Below, piece by piece: positions 1-8,370 of a stretch of DNA of 64,000 nucleotides; positions within the stretch are counted from its first letter, which is position 1; each line of letters starts with the position of its first letter. The notes beneath the pieces were generated by a model, which searched no databases, was not told the origin of the DNA, and saw nothing but the letters and a program-made list of their open reading frames with translations. The stretch spans positions 303,270 through 367,269 of the forward strand of contig JAGDZJ010000004.1 in the NCBI GenBank assembly GCA_049115955.1, written 5' to 3'. This DNA comes from Salinispirillum sp049115955. Its GTDB lineage: Bacteria > Pseudomonadota > Gammaproteobacteria > Pseudomonadales > Natronospirillaceae. The position numbers and the translations under genes are program-made.

Positions 1-1
1 A

Positions 2-493
2 GCCGGGGCGAAATGGCACGCCCCATGGACGTTGGCTGACGACTGGCAGAAACAGATCAAGCTGCCGCCGTTGGTGATTACTGATGCGCCAGACAACACA
101 GCCTTGATGCAAGAAGAAATCTTCGGCCCGTGGTTGCCGCTGGTGACCTATCGTCAAGAAGCGGACGCCATAGCGTACATCAACGCTCGGCCACGTCCGC
201 TCGCGCTGTACTATTTCGGCTACGATGCGCGCACGCGTGAAACCTTGTTAGCAGAAACCCACAGTGGCGGCATGGTGGTCAATAACGCCTTGGTGCATGT
301 GGCCTATGATCAACTGCCTTTCGGTGGCATCGGGCCTTCGGGTATGGGTGCCTACCATGGCTTTGAGGGCTTTCAGACGTTCTCGCACGCCCGCGCGGTG
401 GTGCGTCATGGTCGGCTCAGCGCCATCCCGTTGATCTTTCCGCCCTTTGGCCGCGGTGTGCATAAGTTGATGCAGCGTTTGGTTGGGCGCTAA
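2..493 (+). CDS. Coniferyl aldehyde dehydrogenase-like protein, C-terminal part only
   Basis: The reading frame is open from the left edge of the window, so only the last ~163 residues of the protein are present. They carry the late ALDH-superfamily motif EEIFGP, then a block reading INARPRPLALYYFG and a C-terminal LPFGGIGPSGMGAYHG. This combination is typical of the coniferyl/long-chain aldehyde dehydrogenase branch (CalB-like), NAD(P)-dependent enzymes that oxidise aldehydes to acids. The catalytic cysteine and most of the Rossmann fold lie outside the window. A TTG at 32 is an internal codon, not a start. The exact substrate is inferred only from family resemblance. Confidence 0.85.
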   Translation, partial: AGAKWHAPWTLADDWQKQIKLPPLVITDAPDNTALMQEEIFGPWLPLVTYRQEADAIAYINARPRPLALYYFGYDARTRETLLAETHSGGMVVNNALVHVAYDQLPFGGIGPSGMGAYHGFEGFQTFSHARAVVRHGRLSAIPLIFPPFGRGVHKLMQRLVGR

Positions 494-589
494 ATCCACT
501 CGCACCCGCTACATTTCGTGGGAAGTTGAGTCGCGCTGGGGTTTCGCGCTACCATGCGTTCCCCAGCCATAATCTGAGAGAGTGACACT

Positions 590-1078
590 ATGGTGACCAT
601 TGTTTATCCCGGTACCTTTGATCCGATCACCATCGGTCACCGTGATCTGGTTGAGCGCGCCAGTCGACTGTTCGACCACATTGTTGTCGGCGTCGCAGCG
701 AGCCCGAAAAAGCGCCCGCTGTTCAGCCTGGACGAGCGCGTTGAGCTGGCCACAACCGTATTGCAGGATATCCCGAACGTCACCGTACTCGGTTTTCGCA
801 ATCTGCTGGTGGACTTCGTGCAAGAGCAGAATGCGCAAGCGATTTTGCGCGGTTTGCGCGCCGTGTCGGATTTCGAATACGAATTTCAGTTGGCGAACAT
901 GAACCGTGCGCTGGTCGATAACATGGAAAGTTTGTTTTTGACGCCGGCAGAACACTACTCATTCATATCATCTACGCTGGTGCGTGAAGTATCATTGCTG
1001 GGCGGTGACGTCGCCAAGTTTGTTCATCCGGTGGTGGCTGCCGCTTTGAAAGAAAAAAGCGGTCAGTTGGCTCAATAG
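590..1078 (+). CDS. coaD: Phosphopantetheine adenylyltransferase
   Basis: CoaD transfers AMP from ATP to 4'-phosphopantetheine, the penultimate step of coenzyme A synthesis in the cytoplasm. The 162-residue length is standard for the family. The N-terminal nucleotidyltransferase motif YPGTFDPITIGH (residues ~5-16, holding the T/HxGH signature), the mid-protein RGLRAVSDFEYEFQ and the C-terminal FISSTLVREV (ATP-binding ISSTxxR) are all present. A purine-rich GAGAGAG stretch precedes the ATG. The ferredoxin gene follows after 16 bp, an arrangement seen in other gammaproteobacteria. A later pathway gene, coaBC, lies far away at ~56.2 kb. Confidence 0.97.
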   Translation: MVTIVYPGTFDPITIGHRDLVERASRLFDHIVVGVAASPKKRPLFSLDERVELATTVLQDIPNVTVLGFRNLLVDFVQEQNAQAILRGLRAVSDFEYEFQLANMNRALVDNMESLFLTPAEHYSFISSTLVREVSLLGGDVAKFVHPVVAAALKEKSGQLAQ

Positions 1079-1094
1079 AGGTTCATAAAACACC

Positions 1095-1343
1095 ATGGCG
1101 CTCATCATTACCGACGATTGTATCAATTGCGATGTTTGCGAACCCGAATGCCCGAACGGCGCGATTTCAGAAGGTGAAGAGATTTACGTAATCGATCCCA
1201 ACCTGTGCACGGAGTGCGTGGGTCACTATGACGAGCCGCAGTGTCAGCAAGTCTGTCCGGTTGATTGCATACCACTGGACCCGAATCGGGTCGAAAGCAA
1301 AGACCAATTGATGGAAAAGTACCGCATCATCACTGCAGCGTAA
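1095..1343 (+). CDS. YfhL-family 4Fe-4S dicluster ferredoxin
   Basis: This 82-residue protein has two cysteine clusters. The first is CINCDVCEPEC followed by PNGAI; the second has the spacing C-x2-C-x8-C-x3-C-x3-C with an insertion between the first cysteines (CTECVGHYDEPQC), as in YfhL/Fdx-type ferredoxins that bind two [4Fe-4S] clusters. It should be a cytoplasmic electron carrier; the partner is not evident. The gene starts 16 bp after coaD and probably shares its transcript. It converges on the AlgR-like gene with only 9 bp between the stop codons. Confidence 0.93.
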   Translation: MALIITDDCINCDVCEPECPNGAISEGEEIYVIDPNLCTECVGHYDEPQCQQVCPVDCIPLDPNRVESKDQLMEKYRIITAA

Positions 1344-1352
1344 TGCCCGGTT

Positions 1353-2072
1353 TTAACGGGTCTTTAAGTGCTCCCTCAGCGTACGCACATGGCGCCGACT
1401 CACTGGCAGACGCGCATTGTTCCGCAGCGTCACCCAATAAACCCCTTGTTCACGCTGTATAGCCCGCAGGGCATCCAAACGCACCAGATGGCTGCGGTGG
1501 ATGCGCGCTAACCCTGTATCGTCCAATTCTTCCCACTCTTTTAGCGCGCGGTGACTCACGTATTCCCGGTCGTCTGTGACCACGCTCACCCAGCGTTCTT
1601 CTGCACTGCAATAACAAACGGCGCTGACATCAATCAGCTCACCGGTACCATCCGAGTGCAAACTTATGCGCCGTGCGGCTTGGGCGGTAACGGACGACGA
1701 TTGTAAGCGGTGGCTTTTGCGCACCCGAGCAAGGGTGGCTTCGAGTTCATCGCGCTTAATGGGCTTCAGTAAGTAGCCGTCTGCGCCTTGCTGGATCGCG
1801 GGCAATGCATAGTCGCTGTACGCCGTGGTCATAATGACCGCCGGTGGCACAGTCCGCTGTTTCAGTGTGGTGAGCCAGTCCAAGCCGCTTCCGCCCGGCA
1901 TTTCAATGTCGAGCAAGACCAAGGCGATGTCGAGGTCGGGGTTCTGTAGGCAGCGCTGTGCGGCCAGCGTGTCGGCGGCCTGCAGCACCTGCGCATCGGG
2001 TGCAATCTCCTGCATCAATAGCTCAAGGCGAATGCGTGCTAGTTTTTCGTCGTCAACGATCAACACGTGCAT
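1353..2072 (-). CDS. algR: LytTR-type response regulator, AlgR-like
   Basis: This 239-residue protein has an N-terminal receiver domain (HVLIVDDE, with the phospho-acceptor Asp in VLLDIEMPG near residue 60 and the switch Lys in LLKPIKRDE) and a C-terminal LytTR DNA-binding domain (RIHRSHLVR, PVSRRHVRTL). The ATG at 2072 overlaps the kinase stop codon as TGATG, implying translational coupling; a GTG three bases upstream is a less likely start. The kinase-regulator pair divergent from argH is the arrangement of algZ/fimS-algR in Pseudomonas aeruginosa, where AlgR controls alginate and type IV pilus genes. Family is secure; the specific regulon here is unknown. Confidence 0.88.
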   Translation of the reverse strand: MHVLIVDDEKLARIRLELLMQEIAPDAQVLQAADTLAAQRCLQNPDLDIALVLLDIEMPGGSGLDWLTTLKQRTVPPAVIMTTAYSDYALPAIQQGADGYLLKPIKRDELEATLARVRKSHRLQSSSVTAQAARRISLHSDGTGELIDVSAVCYCSAEERWVSVVTDDREYVSHRALKEWEELDDTGLARIHRSHLVRLDALRAIQREQGVYWVTLRNNARLPVSRRHVRTLREHLKTR

Positions 2073-3115
2073 CACAAACTCCGCATCGTTGAGTTCACTT
2101 CAGGTTGGTAGGGTAAGCGCATGGTCACGACAAAGGCATCGTCGGTGGTGCGGATGATCAGCTCAAACCCGTCACCCATCAACGCTTGGCCGCGCGCGCG
2201 TAAGGTATCCAGTGCTGTGCCGTTACCGTCGGTTGCGGTATGCGGTGGCGGTAACGGATTACTCACTTGCACGCACCAGTGCGCCGTGTCGCGATAGGCC
2301 TTAACTTCGACGCTACCGCCTTCAACCCGTGGGCCAATGCCGTGACGGACGGCATTTTCCACCAAGGGTTGCAGCGCCAGAATAGGCAGTGGCTGGCTTA
2401 GCAAGTCGTCATCGATGGACCAGTTAATGTGTAAGCGCTCGCCAAAACGGGCTTGTTCTAACCCTGCGTAAGCTTGCGTCAGCGCCACCTCTTGCGCCAG
2501 GGTAATCAAGGTTTGGTTGGGTTGCAGACTGGCACGCATCAGGTCAGACAATTGCTCAACGGCGTTTTCGGCCTGACGTGCGTCCTGTCGGACAAGGGCG
2601 GCAATGGCATTGAGTGCATTAAACAAAAAGTGCGGATTGATGCGGGCTTGCAAGGCATCCAACTGCGCCTGTGTGGTCGCTTGCTGGCGCAGCGCAAGGC
2701 TATGTTGCAGATACCAATAGCGCAGCAGCAAGGCGCAAAACAGCATAATGGCGCTGGCTTGCATCAGCGTTACCAGCCACTCGGGCTCAGCCCGTGCGGG
2801 CAGCAGCCACGCAAGCAAGCGGTAACCCAGCAACAACCCTAGTACTGTGATGACACTGAGGGTGACCCAATACAGCATCCAATGTCGATGTCGGCTGCCA
2901 TCAATGCCTCGGCGCTGTAACTGGCACAGCGTAACGAGGCCGATCAGTCCCACCCAATGGGCATATAGAGAGGCCATGGCGAGCTGCCACCAAAATGCCT
3001 CGGGGCCACCCAGCAGCGCAAATATTAATGCCAGCAGTTGGCAAATCAGCAATACAAACCACGCGGCGGTGTCGCTGCATAAACCGGGCGCACTGGTTCT
3101 ACTGATGAAGGCCAT
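2072..3115 (-). CDS. algZ: LytS/AlgZ-type sensor histidine kinase
   Basis: This 347-residue inner-membrane kinase has several N-terminal transmembrane helices (roughly residues 15-135), then the His_kinase domain with the H-box INPHFLFNALNAI (phospho-acceptor His) and a degenerate ATPase domain with LQPLVENAVRHGI (N-box). This compact form lacking a canonical HisKA dimerisation domain is the AlgZ/LytS class. It should phosphorylate the regulator encoded immediately downstream, whose start overlaps this stop codon. The gene is divergent from argH across a 175-bp gap. The signal sensed cannot be read from the sequence. Confidence 0.88.
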   Translation of the reverse strand: MAFISRTSAPGLCSDTAAWFVLLICQLLALIFALLGGPEAFWWQLAMASLYAHWVGLIGLVTLCQLQRRGIDGSRHRHWMLYWVTLSVITVLGLLLGYRLLAWLLPARAEPEWLVTLMQASAIMLFCALLLRYWYLQHSLALRQQATTQAQLDALQARINPHFLFNALNAIAALVRQDARQAENAVEQLSDLMRASLQPNQTLITLAQEVALTQAYAGLEQARFGERLHINWSIDDDLLSQPLPILALQPLVENAVRHGIGPRVEGGSVEVKAYRDTAHWCVQVSNPLPPPHTATDGNGTALDTLRARGQALMGDGFELIIRTTDDAFVVTMRLPYQPEVNSTMRSL

Positions 3116-3213
3116 TAAAAGAGCTACCGAAGTATTGTCATGGCGCTACCTTAAACCCAATGACACCTTAGGCCAATCGCCCTAGGTTGGAAATGTGCCC
3201 TACGTCCGGTGCC

Positions 3214-3241
3214 TTTGCAGGTAAACTGTATGGTGTATACT
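3214..3241 (+). promoter_or_regulatory. Candidate sigma-70 promoter of argH
   Basis: TTTGCA and TATACT are separated by 16 bp, about 50 bp upstream of the argH start. The -10 hexamer differs from consensus at one position and the -35 at two. Inferred from sequence only. Confidence 0.35.
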
Positions 3242-3290
3242 CGCGCACAGTGCACATTTTAGTTTTCGATTTCTCAGCCACGGAGTCAAC

Positions 3291-4688
3291 ATGTCAGACA
3301 GTCAGACCAACGTTCAGTGGGGCGGCCGCTTCACGGAATCCACCGATGCCTTTGTCGCCGCATTCACCGCCAGCGTGGGGTTTGACCGTCGCCTGTATCG
3401 TCAAGACATCGCTGGATCGATTGCGCACGCGACCATGTTGGCGAAAGTGGGCGTGTTGACCGATGGCGAACGCGATCAAATCGTGACGGGCTTACAAGAC
3501 GTGCAAAAAGACATCGAGGCCGGACGATTTGAATGGAGTGTAGCGCTGGAAGACGTCCACATGAATGTGGAAAAGGCGCTGACCGACAAAATCGGCTTGG
3601 TGGGTAAAAAGCTGCACACCGGGCGTTCGCGCAATGACCAAGTAGCGACCGACATTCGGTTGTATTTGCGTGACGAAATCGACCACCTGCTGAGCGAAAT
3701 CACGCGCTTGCAAACCGGTTTGATCAATCTGGCTGAACAAGAAGCGGATACCATTATGCCGGGCTTCACGCATTTGCAAACGGCGCAGCCGGTGACCTTT
3801 GGCCACCATTTGCTGGCGTGGAATGAAATGCTGGTGCGTGACTACGACCGCTTGGTGGACTGCCGCAAGCGCGTCAATGTGTTGCCTTTGGGTGCAGCGG
3901 CGCTGGCCGGCACCACCTATCCGATTGATCGTGCGTACACGGCGCAACTGTTGGGTTTCGACAAACCCACCGAAAACAGTTTAGACAGCGTCTCCGACCG
4001 TGATTTTGCCATTGAGTTCGCCAGTGCCGCGTCCTTGATCATGATGCACTTGTCGCGCATGTCTGAAGAACTAGTACTGTGGACTTCGGCCCAGTTCAAT
4101 TTCATTGAGCTGCCCGACCGCTTCTGCACTGGCTCGTCGATCATGCCGCAGAAGAAGAACCCCGACGTACCTGAATTAGTGCGTGGTAAGTCTGGGCGTA
4201 TTTTTGGTCACTTGGTGTCATTGCTGACCCTGATGAAGTCGCAACCGTTGGCGTACAACAAAGACAATCAAGAAGACAAAGAACCGATTTTCGACACCGT
4301 TGACAACCTAGGTGGTTCGTTACGCGCCTTTGCCGACATGATTCCGCACATTCTTGCCAAGCGCGACAGCATGCGCGAATCCGCCATCCGTGGTTTTTCG
4401 ACCGCGACCGACTTGGCCGATTACTTGGTGAAGAAGGGCATGGCGTTCCGCGACGCCCACGAAGTGGTGGGCAAGTCGGTAGCCTATGGCATTGCGCAGA
4501 ATAAAGACTTAGGACAGATGTCGCTCGCCGAGTTACAACAATTTAGCGACACCATTGCGGACGATGTGTTTGATGTGCTGACGCTCGAAGGTTCGGTCGC
4601 AGCGCGAGATCATTTTGGTGGTACAGCGCCGAATCAGGTACGCGCGGCTGTAACTCGGGCACGCGACCTGTTAGCGCAGCGCTCTTAA
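3291..4688 (+). CDS. argH: Argininosuccinate lyase
   Basis: ArgH cleaves argininosuccinate to arginine and fumarate, the last step of arginine synthesis. The 465-residue length is typical. The fumarate-lyase superfamily signature GSSIMPQKKNPD lies at about residues 280-291, and upstream conserved blocks (WGGRFTE, ALEDVHMNVE, TGRSRNDQVATD, GFTHLQTAQP) are all intact. It is divergent from the AlgZ/AlgR-like pair, as in pseudomonads. A GGAG stretch precedes the ATG. Other arginine genes of the window (argB, argC) lie about 54 kb away, so the pathway genes are dispersed. Confidence 0.97.
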   Translation: MSDSQTNVQWGGRFTESTDAFVAAFTASVGFDRRLYRQDIAGSIAHATMLAKVGVLTDGERDQIVTGLQDVQKDIEAGRFEWSVALEDVHMNVEKALTDKIGLVGKKLHTGRSRNDQVATDIRLYLRDEIDHLLSEITRLQTGLINLAEQEADTIMPGFTHLQTAQPVTFGHHLLAWNEMLVRDYDRLVDCRKRVNVLPLGAAALAGTTYPIDRAYTAQLLGFDKPTENSLDSVSDRDFAIEFASAASLIMMHLSRMSEELVLWTSAQFNFIELPDRFCTGSSIMPQKKNPDVPELVRGKSGRIFGHLVSLLTLMKSQPLAYNKDNQEDKEPIFDTVDNLGGSLRAFADMIPHILAKRDSMRESAIRGFSTATDLADYLVKKGMAFRDAHEVVGKSVAYGIAQNKDLGQMSLAELQQFSDTIADDVFDVLTLEGSVAARDHFGGTAPNQVRAAVTRARDLLAQRS

Positions 4689-4727
4689 GTGCTCGTTTAT
4701 AGTGAACGGTGATGGAGGGGTTGTGCT

Positions 4728-5510
4728 GTGTGTTTGATCACCCTGGCGTATCAACAGCACGCTGACTTCCCGCTGTTGCTGGCGGCAAACCGTGACGAGT
4801 TCTACGCTCGGCCAACGCAAGCACTGGACTACTGGCCCGAGCAGCCCGGCTTGCTGGCGGGGAAGGACCTGCAAGCCGGTGGCACCTGGATGGGCGTCAT
4901 TGTGCGCGGGCCTAATACCGGCCGTTTCGCTGCGCTGACCAACGTGCGTCAACTGCCTGCACCCGAGATGCAAGCGCCATCGCGCGGTGAGCTGGTCACT
5001 CAGGTGTTACTGTCGGCGCCGAGTATTCCTGACTGCTTAGAAGCATTGGCGCTGCGCGGGCACCTCTATCAGGGTTTCAATTTGATCGCCGGTGATGCCA
5101 CTGGCCTATGGTATCTAAGCAATCGGGTATCCGGTGTAAAGGCATTGTCACCCGGAGTCTACGGGCTCAGTAACGGCACCTTGGATGAGCCATGGCCGAA
5201 AACCACGTTGGCGTGCGCGCAGTTGAATGACTTTTTGGCCGAGCCCGGCTCGGTGCGCGATCTCGCCGTATTGTTATCGAGTCCCACGCGCGCTGCCGAT
5301 GCGGCGCTGCCCAATACTGGTATTGCGCTGGAATGGGAGCGTGCACTGTCGGCGCAAAGGATCGATATTCCCGACTACGGTACGCGCGCGCAGACCGGGC
5401 TGCTGGTAACGTCGCAGGGTGAAGCTCAAGTCTACGAACACACTCTGCTGCCGGTGCCAGGTTCTACACCGCCAACGGGAAAAGAATTCCGTCTACCGGG
5501 CTTCTGGTAA
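4728..5510 (+). CDS. NRDE-family (TANGO2-like) protein
   Basis: This 260-residue protein starts MCLITLAY and carries the NRDE motif as LLLAANRDEFYARPT, both hallmarks of the NRDE/TANGO2 family. The Cys directly after the start Met resembles an N-terminal nucleophile (Ntn) residue exposed by Met removal. The biochemical role of bacterial members is not settled. The start is a GTG preceded by a strong GGAGGGG seven bases upstream, which decides the start. The gene lies 39 bp after argH and may be read with it. Its 3' end overlaps the convergent MFS gene by 18 bp. Confidence 0.85.
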   Translation: MCLITLAYQQHADFPLLLAANRDEFYARPTQALDYWPEQPGLLAGKDLQAGGTWMGVIVRGPNTGRFAALTNVRQLPAPEMQAPSRGELVTQVLLSAPSIPDCLEALALRGHLYQGFNLIAGDATGLWYLSNRVSGVKALSPGVYGLSNGTLDEPWPKTTLACAQLNDFLAEPGSVRDLAVLLSSPTRAADAALPNTGIALEWERALSAQRIDIPDYGTRAQTGLLVTSQGEAQVYEHTLLPVPGSTPPTGKEFRLPGFW

Positions 5511-6791
5511 GTCGTCTTCAACGGGTAATACGCTCTCATCTTCGCCGAATGCGGTGTTAAATTCTGAAAAATCTTCCGGTGCATCGGGCATCATTTCCAA
5601 GCCTTGCGGCGTGGTACGCAGCATAGGCGAGAAGTGCCCTGGGTGGTCGATTTCTTCGTCCGGCGTCTGTTGGATACTGAACAGCAAGATGCCCAACAGA
5701 ATCGCCAGCATCACGGCGAAATACGTGGGCAGCGCCGAAACACCTTGCCAGTCCATCCATAAGCCGGCAATTAAAGGGCCAATCGCCGCTCCGACGCCGT
5801 ACAGCATCAACAAGCCACTGGAGCCGGATAACACGTCGTCGGGCTCTAAATGGTCGACCATCAAGGCAATGGCGATCGGGTACAAGGCGAAGGTCATGGC
5901 ACCCCACGCCGCCATGAACAGATACAGCCACGACGCGCTGGTGAAAAACAGCATCAAGACGGACACTACGACCGCGACCACCATCATGACCGCCAATACC
6001 AAACGACGGTCGTGTGAGTCGGAGAAATAGCCGAGCGGAATCTGCCCGACGATACCGCCCACAATGGCGGCACTCATCATGCCCGCAATGCCGCCGGCAT
6101 CTAAGCCTGACCGCGCAGCAAAGACGGGCGCGAGGCCCCAAAAAGCCCCCAATACCAGACCGGAGAAGCCTGAAGTGGCTGCCGCCACTGGCGAGCCTTT
6201 CAACAGTACGTCAAATTTGAAGCTGGGCAGCTCCAAGTTATTGGGTTGAGCAAGGCGCGTCAACGTCACGGGCAACAAACCAAGACAGAGCATCACGGCA
6301 GCCAATACGAAGAGTGTGAACGCCGCCGGGCTGTCGAGACGCAGCAGTTGTTGGGCAAATGCAACGGCACCAAGACTGATGACCATGTAGATAGAAAACA
6401 CCTTGCTGCGTTGTTCTGCGGGGGCGGCGGCGTTAAGCCAGCTTTCGATGATGGCGTACAGCGACACCAAGGCAATGCCGTACAGCACGCGTAAAAAGAA
6501 CCACAACAGCGGGTGTGCACTGAGCGTGTGAATCAGACTGGCAGCGGCGGCCAGTGCAGCACAGAACGCAAAAGCACGAATGTGACCGACGCGCCGAATC
6601 AGCGGGACCACGATCCAGATACCGATAAAAAAACCAATGAAATAGCCTGAGCTCAAGGCGCCGAGTAACGCAGTAGAGAATCCGCGATGCTCACCGGCCA
6701 GTGTCACCAAGGTGTTCAACAGACCATTGCCCAGCAACAGCAAGGCGACGCCGGTGAACAATGCCGCAAGTGGCATGAGGTAACGGGGCAT
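5493..6791 (-). CDS. MFS transporter, YcaD-like
   Basis: This 432-residue protein has twelve predicted hydrophobic segments and the MFS loop motif FSDSHDRR between helices of the second half. The N-terminal region (LLGNGLLNTLVTLAGEHRGFS) resembles the YcaD-type family of uncharacterised MFS permeases. An acidic tail of about 60 residues follows the last helix. The substrate is unknown. It stands alone on the minus strand and overlaps the convergent NRDE gene tail to tail. Confidence 0.8.
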   Translation of the reverse strand: MPRYLMPLAALFTGVALLLLGNGLLNTLVTLAGEHRGFSTALLGALSSGYFIGFFIGIWIVVPLIRRVGHIRAFAFCAALAAAASLIHTLSAHPLLWFFLRVLYGIALVSLYAIIESWLNAAAPAEQRSKVFSIYMVISLGAVAFAQQLLRLDSPAAFTLFVLAAVMLCLGLLPVTLTRLAQPNNLELPSFKFDVLLKGSPVAAATSGFSGLVLGAFWGLAPVFAARSGLDAGGIAGMMSAAIVGGIVGQIPLGYFSDSHDRRLVLAVMMVVAVVVSVLMLFFTSASWLYLFMAAWGAMTFALYPIAIALMVDHLEPDDVLSGSSGLLMLYGVGAAIGPLIAGLWMDWQGVSALPTYFAVMLAILLGILLFSIQQTPDEEIDHPGHFSPMLRTTPQGLEMMPDAPEDFSEFNTAFGEDESVLPVEDDLPEAR

Positions 6792-6976
6792 TTTGGTCTC
6801 CTTGACAGTGCTTTAAGCCAATAGGGCGCATGCTACCATGAGGTGGTTCCGCCATTCATGCGGTACATCAATATTCTGCCGATGCGGTGTACAGCGCAGC
6901 GCACACTCTAACCTTACACTCAAACCCATAGCGCTTAGATGCGCACTCCTTAGAATGTAGTATAGTATTTGCTCAA

Positions 6977-6997
6977 TGTGACAACGAAGTTGTCACA
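6977..6997. promoter_or_regulatory. Perfect 9-bp inverted repeat, candidate operator
   Basis: TGTGACAAC and GTTGTCACA are separated by GAA. The palindrome lies 33 bp upstream of the start of a small membrane protein gene and just downstream of AT-rich sequence that could hold a -10 (TATAGT at 6961). No T-tract follows, so a terminator is unlikely; a dimeric repressor site is the simplest reading. Confidence 0.45.
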
Positions 6998-7030
6998 ATT
7001 AGAGCGTATACGCTCGCTTAAGGAGGTTTT

Positions 7031-7327
7031 ATGAAAAACCGTGTGGAAGTCACCGCGCGCGACAGCGAAGTCACAGTGAATGGTGAGCCGGTTCGGTCAC
7101 CGCTGGTACGCTTCATGATCGTTTTTTGTGCGATTGTGGGTGCATTTTCTCTGTTTTTATTGGTATTGCTGCCATTGTTAGGGATGGCGGTATCCTTGAT
7201 GGTCACTTTGGTGCTGGGCTTTCTCGCTGTGCTGTCCGGGTTGGTGGTGGTGTTTATCTTGGTATCGCCGTTCGTATTAGCGGCGATCACCGTTCGGTCA
7301 CTGACACGACGCAAATCCGGCAAATAG
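7031..7327 (+). CDS. Small membrane protein, function unknown
   Basis: This 98-residue protein has a soluble N-terminus of ~25 residues (ending NGEPVRSP), two closely packed strongly hydrophobic stretches (about residues 27-58 and 60-88) and a basic C-terminus (RSLTRRKSGK). A textbook ribosome-binding site AAGGAGG ends four bases before the ATG, indicating efficient translation. I do not recognise the family. A perfect palindrome (6977-6997) sits in its upstream region, so expression is probably controlled by a dedicated regulator. Confidence 0.7.
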   Translation: MKNRVEVTARDSEVTVNGEPVRSPLVRFMIVFCAIVGAFSLFLLVLLPLLGMAVSLMVTLVLGFLAVLSGLVVVFILVSPFVLAAITVRSLTRRKSGK

Positions 7328-7463
7328 CCCTGAACTGGCGTCTCACTGTTGGCATGCTGGGTTTCTTAGCCTACTCTCCATTGCGCTTGTCCATTCGGTC
7401 AGGGAAGATGCACTGAACACCTCCCCTTCTTGTATTAGTTGTTTTGTTGTAAGAGGACCCTTC

Positions 7464-8357
7464 GTGGATATCAACAGCTTGTCGCTGCTCGAACGCATCT
7501 TCTTCACCGTTTTTCCGTTGGTGGTGATCGTCGGCATCGGGTTTTTCTATGCGCGCCGCCGTCACACCGATATGGCGATGGCGAATCAGGTCAACATTGA
7601 TGTCTTTGTTCCTGCACTCATTTTCTCCGTCATGGCGTCGGAGTCTTTCGACTTACCGACGTATTCGACATTGGCCTTAGGTGCCTTTTTGGTGGTGCTT
7701 GGCTCGGGGCTCATTCTTTGGCCGTTGTGTCGTTGGATCGGTGTACACCCGAAAACGTTCTTGCCGCCGATGATGTTCAATAACAGCGGTAATCTGGGCA
7801 TTCCGTTGATGGTGTTGGCGTTTGGCGAAGCGGCATTGCCTGCCGCGGTGGTGCTTTTCTTGGTGGAGAATCTGTTGCATTTCACCGTTGGCGCCTATGT
7901 GATGGATCACAAAACCAAGCTGCTGCGGTTGTTGCGCATGCCGATGATCGTCGCCACGTTAGCCGGTTTAGCGTGGAGTACGTGGCAGTTACCTTTGCCA
8001 GTGCCGGTAAAAACCGCCATTGATATGTTAGGGCAAATTGCTATTCCATTGATGCTGTTCGCCTTAGGTGTGCGGATGACCAGCATCGATTTTACACATT
8101 GGAAAGTCGGCGCCTGGGGTGCTGTATTGGCCCCGCTGAGCGGTATTGCCATTGCGTTGCTGTTGCAGCCATTCTTGCAGTTGGACAGCACGCAATTCGG
8201 GTATTTGGTCTTGTTCGGTGCCTTGCCTCCGGCGGTGTTGAACTACATGATTGCTGAACGGTATCAACAGGAGCCGCATTTAGTGGCCTCCATCGTATTG
8301 TTGGGCAACATCGGCAGTCTGGTGTTTATTCCGATCACCTTAGCGTTTGTTTTATAG
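7464..8357 (+). CDS. AEC-family (auxin efflux carrier-like) transporter
   Basis: This 297-residue inner-membrane protein has about ten hydrophobic segments in two repeats, with the conserved MFNNSGNLGIPL block in the first half and FGALPPAVLNYMIAERY in the second; both are typical of the AEC/YfdV permease family (mem_trans). Bacterial members export or import small organic acids; the substrate cannot be told from sequence. The start is a GTG after GAGGACC. The EamA gene begins 13 bp downstream. Confidence 0.88.
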   Translation: MDINSLSLLERIFFTVFPLVVIVGIGFFYARRRHTDMAMANQVNIDVFVPALIFSVMASESFDLPTYSTLALGAFLVVLGSGLILWPLCRWIGVHPKTFLPPMMFNNSGNLGIPLMVLAFGEAALPAAVVLFLVENLLHFTVGAYVMDHKTKLLRLLRMPMIVATLAGLAWSTWQLPLPVPVKTAIDMLGQIAIPLMLFALGVRMTSIDFTHWKVGAWGAVLAPLSGIAIALLLQPFLQLDSTQFGYLVLFGALPPAVLNYMIAERYQQEPHLVASIVLLGNIGSLVFIPITLAFVL

Positions 8358-8370
8358 TGGATTCACAGTT

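Noticed and set aside
1344..1365. Terminator between the ferredoxin and algR genes
   Set aside because: CCCG/CGGG gives only a 4-bp stem with a large loop and no clear T-run.
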